Below are positions 8,428 to 17,283 of a stretch of 64,000 nt of DNA, piece after piece. The notes under the pieces are model-generated. The model saw only the letters and a program-made list of their open reading frames with translations. It made no database searches and was not told where the DNA came from. The first letter of the stretch is position 1. Every line of letters starts with the position of its first letter. The position numbers were made by a program, and so were the translations under genes. The DNA comes from CAYUIG01 sp964444685 (GTDB lineage: Bacteria > Gemmatimonadota > Gemmatimonadetes > Longimicrobiales > RSA9). The stretch covers positions 1-64,000 of the forward strand of contig CAYUIG010000013.1 of assembly GCA_964444685.1 (NCBI GenBank), written 5' to 3'.

Positions 8428-10205
8428 TGCGTCGTCTTCTCGCCCTCGGCCTGCTACTGACTTCCGCGCCCGCCGCTGCACAGATGGCGCCGGCGGGTGA
8501 GCTGGCAGCCGTGCGCGAAGCGACCGAGCTCGAGGCGGCGGGCAATCTGCAGGGCGCCGTGGACAAGCTGGATGCAGTGCTCGACGAGAACCCGGCTTCG
8601 CTCGCTGCGCTCGTGCATCTCGAGCGCGTGCTCGCGATGCAGGGGCGTACGGAAGACCTCGTCCCGCATCTGGATCGGCTGCTCGCCGACGACCGCACAT
8701 CCGTCATCGCGCATCAGATGCGTGTGCGCGCGTTCGCTGCACTCGATCGCGAAGAGGAGATCGAGCGCGCTGCACGCGAGTGGATCGATGCGACGCCGAA
8801 GATCGAGATCCCGTACCGCGAGATCGCGCGCGTATGGCAGCAGCGCGGACGGCTGGACCGCGCCGCGAAGGTGCTCGAGGACGGTCGCAGGAAGCTCGGC
8901 AGGAACGATGCGCTCGCGCTCGAGCTGGGTGACGTGCGCGCCGCGGCCGGAGACTTCGAGGGCGCGGTCCGGGAATGGAACCGCGCGATCGCAGAGGACG
9001 GTCAGGGATTTCTGCTCGTGCAGCGGCGCCTGCAGTCGCTGCCGGACGGCGGTGCGCCGCTCATCCCGCGGCTGGTGGAAGCGCTCGGTGCGGACGGCAA
9101 CAGCGTGGCGCGCCGGGAAGCGGCTGCGCAGCTCGCGCTCGGTGCAGGGCTGGGCGAAGCGGCCGAGCGAATTGCGCGCGCGCTCGCACCCGATCTCGAT
9201 CCGCGGCTGCGCGGTTCGTTCATCGTCGAAGTGGCACGTCGTGCGGATGGCGCCGGCCTCTATCCACTCGCGCGCTGGGCGTACGCGGAGCTGCTGAAAG
9301 GAGAGGAGCCCGGCAGCCGGCTGCTCGCAATCCGCACGCGGCTCGCCGAACTCGCGCTGCTCGCCGGAGACACCGCGGCCGCTGCGTCGGCGTACGCGGA
9401 CCTCGAGGATGCGTACGCGGCGGGTTCGCCGCAGCGGCGTGAGGCGCTGGCCGTGCGCGTGCAGCTCGCGGCACGCGAGGGCAGCCTCGAGCAGGCGCTT
9501 CGCTTCCTCGACGACATGCGCAAGGAGTTCCCGGAAGGTGCGGACACGGATGCGGCGGCTGCGGCCGTCGCGGTCGCTGCACTCGATGCGGACCGCACCG
9601 ACATCGCGGAGCGCGCGCTCACCGGCGTGAGCGGTCCGCGGACTTCACTGGCGCGCGGCCGGCTCTTTCTCGGCCGCGGCGAGATCCCGCGCGCTCGCGA
9701 CGAGCTGTTCACGGCCGCAGCAGGACTGCACGGCGCCGAAGCGACGTCCGCCATCGCGCTCGCGAGTCTCGTGGCGCGCGTGTCGCCGCAGGGCGGTGAA
9801 CTCGTCACCACACTGCTCACCGCTGCGGGCGAGGTCGAGCGGAGCGATGTCGTGCGCGCGATGATCGAAGCCACGGTTTCCCTCGACGCTGGCGAACGCG
9901 CGGCCATCCTCGACTTCGCCGCGGGCGTCGCGGACCGCGACGGGCTCGTCGAGGAAGCGGCCGAACTGCGGCGCGAGATCGTCGAGCACCACCCGCGCTC
10001 GGCGGCCGCGCCCGCCGCCATGCTCGAGCTCGCGCGTGTACTGGACGAGCCCGGGCAGCTCGCCGAGGCGCGTCTCCTCCTCGAGCGTGTAATCCTCGAA
10101 CATCCCCGCAGTCCGCTCGTGCCGCAGGCGCGGCGCCAGCTGGACCGCATCGCCGACCGCATCCCGGCGGATACGGCATCCCACTCCTCGCAGCAACGGC
10201 AGTAG
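8427..10205 (+). CDS. Secreted tetratricopeptide-repeat protein
   Basis: A protein of about 592 residues with a signal peptide (MRRLLALGLLLTSAPAAAQ) and a body of alpha-helical pairs with TPR character, for example GNLQGAVDKLDAVLDENPAS, GDFEGAVREWNRAIAEDGQG and GQLAEARLLLERVILEHPRS. The last resembles the C-terminal TPRs of BamD/YbgF-like proteins. An in-frame GTG sits one codon earlier (8424); I prefer the ATG at 8427, whose A is shared with the preceding TGA. It lies between DUF4175 and the GATase-like protein in one operon, so it probably scaffolds the same envelope complex. That role is an inference. Confidence 0.85.
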   Translation: MRRLLALGLLLTSAPAAAQMAPAGELAAVREATELEAAGNLQGAVDKLDAVLDENPASLAALVHLERVLAMQGRTEDLVPHLDRLLADDRTSVIAHQMRVRAFAALDREEEIERAAREWIDATPKIEIPYREIARVWQQRGRLDRAAKVLEDGRRKLGRNDALALELGDVRAAAGDFEGAVREWNRAIAEDGQGFLLVQRRLQSLPDGGAPLIPRLVEALGADGNSVARREAAAQLALGAGLGEAAERIARALAPDLDPRLRGSFIVEVARRADGAGLYPLARWAYAELLKGEEPGSRLLAIRTRLAELALLAGDTAAAASAYADLEDAYAAGSPQRREALAVRVQLAAREGSLEQALRFLDDMRKEFPEGADTDAAAAAVAVAALDADRTDIAERALTGVSGPRTSLARGRLFLGRGEIPRARDELFTAAAGLHGAEATSAIALASLVARVSPQGGELVTTLLTAAGEVERSDVVRAMIEATVSLDAGERAAILDFAAGVADRDGLVEEAAELRREIVEHHPRSAAAPAAMLELARVLDEPGQLAEARLLLERVILEHPRSPLVPQARRQLDRIADRIPADTASHSSQQRQ

Positions 10206-10206
10206 C

Positions 10207-11466
10207 ATGAACCGTCGCCTGTCCCTCCCGCTCCTGGCGCTCGCACTGGCGGCCACGCCGGTCCGCGCGCAGCACCTGCTCGTCCCCATGGACAACGAGC
10301 AGACCGATCACCTCAAGGCCTACGGCCTCACCTACTGGACCCTCGAGCGTGGCGGCACCGCCGAGTGGCTGCTCAACTACCGCAACGGGTCCTTCCTCCT
10401 GCCCGACACGCCGGAGATCCAGCGCGAGGCCGCGCTGCGCGGCGTGAGCTTCATGCAGGCAGGCCCCGCGCAGGTGGCCGACATCCGGCGCACGATCCAG
10501 GAGAACAACATGGAGAGCGTGATCCTGGAGAAGGCGCCGAAGATCGCGGTCTACACGCCGAGCAACACGAACCCGTGGGACGATGCGGTCACACTCGCGC
10601 TGATGTACGCCGACATCCCGTACGAGAAGGTGTGGGACGACGCGGTGCTCGAGGGCCGGCTCAAGGAGTACGAGTGGCTGCACCTGCACCATGAGGACTT
10701 CACGGGCCAATACTCGAAGTTCTACATCAGCTATGCGGGCGCGCCCTGGCTCCAGGAGGCCGTGGCGCAGAACGAAGCGATGGCCGCGCGCTTCGGGTAC
10801 CCGAACACTCCGGCGCTCAAGGGCGCGGTCGCCGACGGCATCCGCCGTTACGTCGCGGAGGGTGGCTTCCTCTTCGCGATGTGCACCGCGACCGAGACCA
10901 TCGAGCTGGCGCTGGCCGGCATGAACGTCGACATCGCCGCGCCGTTCGCGGATGGCACGCCGATCGATCCGGACGCGAGCTTGAAGCTGCAGTGGTCGAG
11001 CACGATGGCGTTCCGTGATGCGGAGCTGCAGGTGAACGCCGGCATCAACGCGTTCAGCGACATCGACGGCCACCAGGTCAACACGCCCTGGCGGCAGCCG
11101 CTGGGTGCCTTCTCACTGTTCGACTTCAGCGCGAAGTTCGATCCGGTGCCGTCCATGCTCGTGCAGAACCACGAGACCGTGATCGCCGACTTCTACGGCC
11201 TGACCACGAGCTTCCGTCGCGACCGGCTGAAGCCCGACATCATCGTGCTGGCCGAGGAAGAGGGCACGTCCTGGGTGAAGTACATCCACGGCAACTTCGG
11301 CGAGGGTACGTTCACGTTCCTCGGCGGCCACGACCCCGAGGACCCGCAGCACCAGATCGGCGACGCGCACACCGACCTGTCGCTGCATCCGCATTCGCCC
11401 GGGTACCGGCTGATCCTCAACAACGTGCTCTTCCCGGCCGCGCGGAAGAAGACGCTGAAGACCTGA
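10207..11466 (+). CDS. Conserved secreted GATase-like protein (often mislabelled 'asparagine synthetase B')
   Basis: A 419-residue protein with a clear signal peptide (RRLSLPLLALALAATPVRAQ). The mature part is a single domain with motifs LKAYGLTYWTLERGG, WLLNYRNGSF, APKIAVYTPSNTNPWDDAVT, YEWLHLHHEDFTGQYSKFY and FLFAMCTATETIE. Database entries for this family, common in Bacteroidota and Gemmatimonadota, carry the name asparagine synthetase B. No N-terminal Cys nucleophile and no ATP-pyrophosphatase motif are visible, so that name is not supported. The HLHHEDF and AMCTATET segments recall the strands of a GATase1-like fold. It is the last member of the DUF4159-DUF4175-TPR operon. Confidence 0.85.
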   Translation: MNRRLSLPLLALALAATPVRAQHLLVPMDNEQTDHLKAYGLTYWTLERGGTAEWLLNYRNGSFLLPDTPEIQREAALRGVSFMQAGPAQVADIRRTIQENNMESVILEKAPKIAVYTPSNTNPWDDAVTLALMYADIPYEKVWDDAVLEGRLKEYEWLHLHHEDFTGQYSKFYISYAGAPWLQEAVAQNEAMAARFGYPNTPALKGAVADGIRRYVAEGGFLFAMCTATETIELALAGMNVDIAAPFADGTPIDPDASLKLQWSSTMAFRDAELQVNAGINAFSDIDGHQVNTPWRQPLGAFSLFDFSAKFDPVPSMLVQNHETVIADFYGLTTSFRRDRLKPDIIVLAEEEGTSWVKYIHGNFGEGTFTFLGGHDPEDPQHQIGDAHTDLSLHPHSPGYRLILNNVLFPAARKKTLKT

Positions 11467-13992
11467 ATGGAGGACAGCCCGCCGCGCGAACTGCGGCTGT
11501 CGCACGCGGCCGCCGAGCGGATCCGCGCCGAAATCGCGCGTGCCGGTGGTCACGAGGTCTGTTTCACCGCGAGTGTCACGGCGACGAGTGAGGTCGTCGA
11601 CCCCGTCGCCGTGGCGCGCGGGCATGCGCGTGCCGTCCTTGCCGCCGTGGCCGATGCGGAGCCCGGCTCCGTCGTCCTGCACAACCATCCCAGCGGCGAC
11701 ACCACACCGTCCGATGCCGACCTTGCGGTAGCCGCGGAGCTATATGCGCGCGGGTTGGGCTTCGCCATCACCGACAACGCGGCGCACGCGCTCTACGTGG
11801 TCGTCGCACCGCCGCGTGCGGGACTCGAGCCGATCGATGAGGACGCAGTCGCCGACACGCTCGCGCCGGGCGGACCGATCTCCGCGGCGCATGGTGCGTA
11901 CGAGGACCGGCCCACGCAGCGCGCGATGGCGCGCACGGTCGCGCACGGCTACAACGACGGCGGGATCGCGCTGGTCGAGGCGGGGACGGGCACAGGCAAG
12001 TCGATCGCGTACCTGATCCCGGCGATCCGCTGGGCTGTGCAGAACCGCGAGCGTACGGTCGTGTCGACGAACACGATCAACCTGCAGGAGCAGCTCGTCG
12101 GGAAGGACCTGCCGTTCCTGCGGCGCGCGCTCGGCGAACCGTTCCGCTTCGCGCTGGTGAAGGGACGCGGCAACTACATCTCGATCCGGCGCGCACGGCT
12201 CGCGCACGCCACCGCGCCGTCACTCCTCGAGGATCCGAAGCAGAAGGAGCTCGAGGCGATCGTCGAGTGGATGGAGACGGCGCGCGAGGGGTCGCTCCAG
12301 GAGCTGACGTTCGAGCCGTCGCAGGAGACGTGGGATGAGGTGGTGAGCGACGCGGACTTCTGCCTGCGCGCCCGCTGCCCGCACTTCGAGGCGTGCTTCT
12401 ACCAGCGTGCGCGCCGCGACGCCGCATCCGCCGACGTACTGGTCGTCAATCACCACCTCCTCTTCAGCGACCTCGCCGTTCGCCGGGCCGGGGGGAACTA
12501 CACCGCGCGGGCCGTGCTGCCGCCCTACCGCCGCGTCGTGCTGGACGAGGCGCACAACCTCGAGGATGCGGCGACGGCGCATCTCGGCGCGCAGGTGACG
12601 CGCCGCTCGATCGCGCGCACGATCTCGCGGCTGGAGCGGCGGGGCAAGGGAATCCTGCCCGCGATCGAAGCGCGGCTGCGCAGCGCGTCGCCCGACCTCA
12701 TGCAGCAGGATGCACTCACGATCCTCGGCCTGCTGCGGCCGAAGGTGGACGAAGCGCGTCAGCGTGCAGCCGCACTGTTCGAGCAGCTCGACCTCATCGT
12801 GCAGGCTGCACCCGACGGCACGGTGCGTCTGCACGATGACTTTGCCGGCGACCCGAACTGGGTGGACGGACCGGCTGTGGCGCTTCAGGGCCTGCTCATC
12901 GGATTGGATGAGCTCGCGCGCGGCGTCGCGCGGCTGCGCGAACGCATCCAGGTCGACCGCCGCTGGGCCGAAGACCTCGAGGAAGCGCTGCTCGAAATGC
13001 GCGGCATCGAGCTGCGGCTGCGCGATGCAGCGGAGTCCCTGCGCATGGTGTTCCGCACGGGTGACGACCCGTTCCCGGTCGTGCGCTGGCTCGAGCGACG
13101 GCGCGGTGCGGACGGCGGCGCGGCCGCGCGTGCGGCACCCATCTCGCTCGCCGATGTGCTGCGCGATGCATTGTTCGAGCACATCGACAGCGCCGTACTC
13201 ACCTCCGCCACACTCACCACGCGCGACGGCTTCGGCTTCGTGCGCCAGCGGCTGGGCCTCGGTGCGGGGCTGCGCGTGGGGGAGCACGTGTTCGACTCGC
13301 CGTTCGACTTCGAGAGCCAGACGGTCGTCGCGATTCCGACGGACCTGCCGGTGCCCGGCCGCACGCACGACACGCGCGTGGATGAAGCCACCGCTTCCGT
13401 TGCGGAAGACCTCGCCCGCATGTCGGATGGCGGGATCTTCGTGCTGTTCACATCCTACCGCTCGCTGCAGACGGTGGCGGCCGAACTGCGTCGCCGCGGC
13501 GCGGCGGGGCGGTGGCCGCTGTTCGTGCAGGGCGAGGCATCGCGGTCGCGACTGCTGGAGGACTTCACTCGTTCGGGGCGCGGCATCCTGCTCGGCGTGG
13601 CGTCGTTCTGGGAGGGCGTGGACGTTCCCGGTGACCCGCTGCGCGGACTGATCCTCACACGTCTGCCGTTCCGCGTGCCGGGTGAGCCGCTGACGGCCGC
13701 GCGGCTCGAAGCGATCGACTCGGCGGGCGGCAGCAGCTTCCGGGAGTACATGCTGCCGCATGCGGCGCTGCGCATGAAGCAGGGATTCGGGCGGTTGATC
13801 CGCTCGCGCACGGATCGCGGCGCCGTCATCATCCTGGACCGGCGCATCCACGAGAAGAGCTACGGCCGCTACATCCTCGAGTCATTGCCGCCCGCGCCGG
13901 TGCGGCGCGGGCCGTGGCGCGAACTGGCGGACGAGCTGCGCCGCTTCTACGCGGCGATGCCGGCGCTTGCCGCCGCGGAGTCGTGGGCATGA
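11467..13992 (+). CDS. DinG/XPD-family helicase with N-terminal RadC-type JAMM domain
   Basis: An 841-residue SF2 helicase. Residues about 8-115 form a RadC/JAB domain with E30, the motif HNHPSGDTTPSDAD (H72, H74, S82, D85) and flanking strands. A DinG helicase core follows: a Q-motif-like YEDRPTQRAMA, Walker A EAGTGTGKS (171-179), DEAH (360-363) and motif VI-like QGFGRLIRSRTDRG. Three cysteines of the XPD-type iron-sulfur domain are present (C299, C304, C310). The usual first cysteine, after NY in KGR.NY, is serine here (S239). It probably acts in DNA repair or recombination. It starts one base after the previous stop and overlaps the next gene (ATGA). Confidence 0.93.
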   Translation: MEDSPPRELRLSHAAAERIRAEIARAGGHEVCFTASVTATSEVVDPVAVARGHARAVLAAVADAEPGSVVLHNHPSGDTTPSDADLAVAAELYARGLGFAITDNAAHALYVVVAPPRAGLEPIDEDAVADTLAPGGPISAAHGAYEDRPTQRAMARTVAHGYNDGGIALVEAGTGTGKSIAYLIPAIRWAVQNRERTVVSTNTINLQEQLVGKDLPFLRRALGEPFRFALVKGRGNYISIRRARLAHATAPSLLEDPKQKELEAIVEWMETAREGSLQELTFEPSQETWDEVVSDADFCLRARCPHFEACFYQRARRDAASADVLVVNHHLLFSDLAVRRAGGNYTARAVLPPYRRVVLDEAHNLEDAATAHLGAQVTRRSIARTISRLERRGKGILPAIEARLRSASPDLMQQDALTILGLLRPKVDEARQRAAALFEQLDLIVQAAPDGTVRLHDDFAGDPNWVDGPAVALQGLLIGLDELARGVARLRERIQVDRRWAEDLEEALLEMRGIELRLRDAAESLRMVFRTGDDPFPVVRWLERRRGADGGAAARAAPISLADVLRDALFEHIDSAVLTSATLTTRDGFGFVRQRLGLGAGLRVGEHVFDSPFDFESQTVVAIPTDLPVPGRTHDTRVDEATASVAEDLARMSDGGIFVLFTSYRSLQTVAAELRRRGAAGRWPLFVQGEASRSRLLEDFTRSGRGILLGVASFWEGVDVPGDPLRGLILTRLPFRVPGEPLTAARLEAIDSAGGSSFREYMLPHAALRMKQGFGRLIRSRTDRGAVIILDRRIHEKSYGRYILESLPPAPVRRGPWRELADELRRFYAAMPALAAAESWA

Positions 13993-14627
13993 AGGAACGT
14001 CCGGGCAAGATCGTGTGCGTGGGTCGGAACTATCGCGCCCACGCGGCGGAGCTTGGGAACCCGGTGCCGGAGCGGCCGCTGCTGTTCCTCAAGCCGCCCA
14101 GCGCGGTGATCTCGGACGGGCAGCCCATCGAGCTGCCCGCGGCATCGAAGCGGGTCGAGCACGAGGCCGAGATCGGGGTCGTGATCGGCCGGGCGGCGAA
14201 GAGCATCGACGCGGATCATGCGCTGGAATACGTCGCCGGATACGTTCCTCTCAACGACGTGACCGCACGGGATCTCCAGAAGCTGGACGTGCAATTCGCA
14301 CGTGCGAAGGGATTCGACACGTTCTGTCCGATCGGTCCCATGATCGATGCCGCGGACGTCGATTGGCGCGAGCTGGAAGTCATCTGCAGGGTGAACGGTG
14401 TGAAGCGGCAGCACGGGCGCGGATCGGACATGGTGTTCGAGATCCCCGTGCTCATCGAGTGGATCAGTGCGATCATGACGCTCGAGCGGGGTGACGTGAT
14501 CGCGACGGGAACGCCGGAAGGTGTGGGCCCGCTCACCGCCGGCGATGTGGTCGAAGTGGAGATCGCGGGACATACACGGGTGCGCAACCCGGTGCGCGCC
14601 GCGGGTGCGCGAGAGGAGACGGGATGA
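13989..14627 (+). CDS. Fumarylacetoacetate hydrolase (FAH) family protein
   Basis: A 212-residue FAH-fold enzyme. Members hydrolyse or decarboxylate acylpyruvates, oxaloacetate and related beta-keto acids with Mg2+. Family landmarks are KIVCVGRNYRAHAAELGN, PLLFLKPPSAV, RVEHEAEIGVVIG (metal-binding Glu pair), GYVPLNDVTARDLQ (metal Asp), RAKGFDTFCPIGP and GDVIATGTPEGVGP. The ATG at 13989 overlaps the helicase TGA; the open frame extends further upstream, but those residues look unlike the family. The short length fits acylpyruvase or FahD1-like enzymes. The exact substrate cannot be read from sequence. Confidence 0.92.
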   Translation: MKERPGKIVCVGRNYRAHAAELGNPVPERPLLFLKPPSAVISDGQPIELPAASKRVEHEAEIGVVIGRAAKSIDADHALEYVAGYVPLNDVTARDLQKLDVQFARAKGFDTFCPIGPMIDAADVDWRELEVICRVNGVKRQHGRGSDMVFEIPVLIEWISAIMTLERGDVIATGTPEGVGPLTAGDVVEVEIAGHTRVRNPVRAAGAREETG

Positions 14628-15784
14628 TCCGGACGGCAGCACGCATGACGACGTTCCCCGGCTATCCGCTGGCGGATGTGCCGGAGATCAAGCGTTCGCT
14701 CCTTGCGCAAGGAGTGGACGTGATCGACCTCGGTGCCGGCGACGCGGATCTCGCACCGCCGCCGGCTGCGCTCGAAGCGCTGCGCGAAGCGGTGGAGAAT
14801 CCGCGCATGCATCGCTACGCGTTCCAGCTCGGGCTGCCGGAGTTCCGCGAAGCGGCGGCGGCGTGGATGGAGCAGCGCTTCGGCGTGAAGCTGGATCCGT
14901 TCAGGGAGATCCTGCCGCTGATCGGCTCGAAGGAAGGCATCGCACACATCGCGTTCGCGTACGTGGGTGCGGGCGATGTCACGATCGCGCCCGATCCCGG
15001 CTACCAGCCGTACGTGGGCGGGACGCTGCTCGCCGGCGGCGAGCCGTACCTCGTGCCGCTGCGCGCGGAGAACGACTTCCTGATTCCGCTGCACGAACTG
15101 CCATCCGAAGTCGTTCAGCGCACGCGCATTCTCTACCTGAACTACCCGAACAATCCCACCGCCGCGGTGGCGCCGACGTGGTACCTGAAGGAGGCGGTGG
15201 ACTTCTGCCGGAAGCACGGCATCCTGCTCGTGTACGACAACGCGTACAGCGAGATCGCGTTCGACGGCTACAGGCCGCCGGGCATCTTCGAGATCGAGGG
15301 CGCGATGGAGTGCGCGGTCGAATTCCACTCGTTCTCGAAGACGTACAACATGACGGGCTGGCGCATGGGCTGGGCGGCGGGACGCGCGGAAGCGATCTCC
15401 GCGCTCGCACGCATCAAGTCGTTCGTCGACACCGGCCAGTTCCTTGCCGTCCAGGCGGCCGCGAAGGCCGCACTCGAGAGCTGGCGCCATTGGGTGCCCG
15501 GCAACGCGTACGCGTTCCAGGAGCGTCGCAACGCTGCGTGCGCTGCACTCTGCGCCAACGGCTTCGAAGCACACGCACCCAAGGCGACGATGTATCTCTG
15601 GGTCCCGGTGCCTGGCGGAGAGTCCGAGCCGTTTGCACGCCGCGCACTGCTCGAGCAGGGTGTCGTGGTGATGCCGGGCAAGGCGCTGGGGCCGGGAGGA
15701 GAAGGGTATTTCCGCGTGGCGCTGACGCAGCCGCCGGACCGGCTCTTCGAGGCCGCGCGCCGCCTCGGACGCGTGATCGAGTGA
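14624..15784 (+). CDS. Class I/II aminotransferase, LL-diaminopimelate aminotransferase-like
   Basis: A 386-residue fold-type I PLP enzyme. Seen: DVIDLGAGDADLAPP, LPLIGSKEGIAHI, DPGYQPYVGGTLLAGG, ILYLNYPNNPTAAVA, DNAYSEIAFDG and the PLP lysine motif SFSKTYNMTGWRMGW. Overall it resembles the DapL group, which makes LL-diaminopimelate from tetrahydrodipicolinate for lysine and peptidoglycan synthesis. Related aspartate or alanine aminotransferases are hard to exclude. The start overlaps the FAH gene (ATGA), so the pair is translationally coupled, although no pathway linking them is obvious. Confidence 0.88.
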   Translation: MIRTAARMTTFPGYPLADVPEIKRSLLAQGVDVIDLGAGDADLAPPPAALEALREAVENPRMHRYAFQLGLPEFREAAAAWMEQRFGVKLDPFREILPLIGSKEGIAHIAFAYVGAGDVTIAPDPGYQPYVGGTLLAGGEPYLVPLRAENDFLIPLHELPSEVVQRTRILYLNYPNNPTAAVAPTWYLKEAVDFCRKHGILLVYDNAYSEIAFDGYRPPGIFEIEGAMECAVEFHSFSKTYNMTGWRMGWAAGRAEAISALARIKSFVDTGQFLAVQAAAKAALESWRHWVPGNAYAFQERRNAACAALCANGFEAHAPKATMYLWVPVPGGESEPFARRALLEQGVVVMPGKALGPGGEGYFRVALTQPPDRLFEAARRLGRVIE

Positions 15785-15818
15785 GGAACAGCCCGCACGC
15801 GGCGGTTTACCACCGGGC

Positions 15819-16682
15819 ATGATGGCGAGCGTGTCGGCTCCGCCCCGCACGCCCGCTCCGCGGCGTGCCAACCCGCCCGCGCGGGCTTCCGGCCGGGCGC
15901 TACGCAGGCCGCCGCGCGAGCCGCGCGGCCTCCTCTGGAAGGCCATCCTCGCCTCCGTACTCGTTCACATCGTCGCACTGCTGGTCCTGCGCTTCCATAC
16001 GCCTGCGCCCGGCGGCGTCGCGCCGCCCATGGCCGATCGTTTCGATGCGGTCATGCGTGCCGTGAACATCCTGCCTGTCGAGGGTGATGTCGCGACCGTG
16101 GTGGAAGCCACACCGGAGCCGGAGCCCGTGACGCCGCAGCCCGCACGGTTCCCGGATGCGGTGATCACGCCACCGCCGGCAGGACCGCCGGCCGCAGAGC
16201 CGGACGCGCCGCCGACGACGCGGTTGCCCTCCGTGGCGGATCGGTTGACCGGACGCATCGAGGACCCGCGACTCTACGCACCGCCGCGCGAGCTGCCGCC
16301 CGACCTCGATGCGGAAGTGCGTGGCCGGGTCGCGGGACGTATCCAGGCGTGGAACGATTCCATGGCCGCCGCCGGCGCAGCCGCTGCCGCCGCGCGCGAC
16401 TGGACGTACAAGGACAGCGACGGCAACCGCTGGGGCATCTCGCCCGGTGCCATCCATCTCGGCAAGCTCACGATCCCGCTCACCAGCGACCCGAGCCGCG
16501 ACGTCTTCCAGCCGCCGCCCGACCGGCGCGATCAGGTGAACGCGCGCATCCGCGAGTGGAACGAGATCCAGGAGCAGGCCCGCCGCGCCGAAACGCGCGC
16601 CATCTTCGATGAGCGCATCAAGGCGATCCGTGCGCGCAAGGAAGCCGAACGCGCACGCGCCGACACCACCGGCGGGAAGTAG
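15819..16682 (+). CDS. Single-pass membrane protein of unknown function, TonB-like N-terminal layout
   Basis: A 287-residue protein. An Arg/Pro-rich cytoplasmic N-terminus (about 1-42) is followed by one membrane span (about 43-60, AILASVLVHIVALLVLRF) and a Pro/Ala/Glu-rich outer region (about 65-135). Then comes a charged, helical C-terminus. The 'WKAILASVLVHI' pattern resembles TonB and other energy transducers, but I see no TonB C-terminal beta-alpha-beta domain. A segment WTYKDSDGNRWGISPGAIHLG is a possible small beta domain. Two ATGs occur in tandem at 15819. It is separated from the upstream aminotransferase gene by 34 nt. Function unknown. Confidence 0.75.
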   Translation: MMASVSAPPRTPAPRRANPPARASGRALRRPPREPRGLLWKAILASVLVHIVALLVLRFHTPAPGGVAPPMADRFDAVMRAVNILPVEGDVATVVEATPEPEPVTPQPARFPDAVITPPPAGPPAAEPDAPPTTRLPSVADRLTGRIEDPRLYAPPRELPPDLDAEVRGRVAGRIQAWNDSMAAAGAAAAAARDWTYKDSDGNRWGISPGAIHLGKLTIPLTSDPSRDVFQPPPDRRDQVNARIREWNEIQEQARRAETRAIFDERIKAIRARKEAERARADTTGGK

Positions 16683-16746
16683 TCTCCCTCCCATAACATG
16701 GTCTGCGATTTGCTCCCTTCTTCCCCACGGAAGGAGGAGGCATCAC

Positions 16747-17283
16747 ATGCGCACACGAATTCCATCGATCGCCCGGAGCCCGTGGGCCATCGCGATCGGT
16801 GCAGGTGCCGGAGCAGCCGCTGCACTCGTGACGTGGGGCTTTCGCCGCTGGCAGGACCGCGGCGGCGTCGCGCTGGACGATCCCGACCGTCTCGAGGAAC
16901 GTGTCGTAGAAGCGTTGCGCGCGGGCGAGCCCGTGGCGTCCCGGCCGATCGACGTCGGTGCCGAAGGGCCGGGCACGATCGAGCTGACCGGCGCCGTGGA
17001 GACGGAGGAGGAAATGCGCGCGGCCGTCGAGCGCGTACAGGCGGTCGAGGGCGTGCACACCGTGATCAACCGCCTCGACATCGGTGAGCAGGAAGTCCGC
17101 TTCGAGCAGACCCGCCGGCGCCGCGAGGAAGGCGATCCCGCACTGACCGAATACCAGTGGGAGGGCACCGGCGTCGGCATGGGGCGGCGGCGCCAGGCTT
17201 CGAAAGGCGATCGCCCGGATGACCGGGCTGCCATGGTTGACCAGTCCATCGACGAGCTGTCTGCAGACGCGGGAGACCTGTAG
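16747..17283 (+). CDS. BON-domain membrane-anchored protein
   Basis: A 178-residue protein. An N-terminal hydrophobic segment (about 12-31, PWAIAIGAGAGAAAALVTWGF) is followed by a BON domain (about 48-110) with the expected conserved glycine (IELTGAVETEEEMRAAVERVQAVEGVHTV). BON domains bind phospholipid in osmotic-shock and envelope proteins. The ATG at 16747 is preceded by GGAAGGAGGAGG, deciding it over earlier in-frame starts. The C-terminal tail is acidic and ends inside the first unit of a repeat array: the TAG stop is part of the 20-bp repeat unit, so the repeat has invaded or formed at the 3' end of this gene. Confidence 0.82.
   Translation: MRTRIPSIARSPWAIAIGAGAGAAAALVTWGFRRWQDRGGVALDDPDRLEERVVEALRAGEPVASRPIDVGAEGPGTIELTGAVETEEEMRAAVERVQAVEGVHTVINRLDIGEQEVRFEQTRRRREEGDPALTEYQWEGTGVGMGRRRQASKGDRPDDRAAMVDQSIDELSADAGDL

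Noticed and set aside
10207..11466. Asparagine synthetase B
   Set aside because: The name occurs in databases for this family, but there is no N-terminal Cys2 nucleophile or ATP-pyrophosphatase motif, and the protein is secreted.
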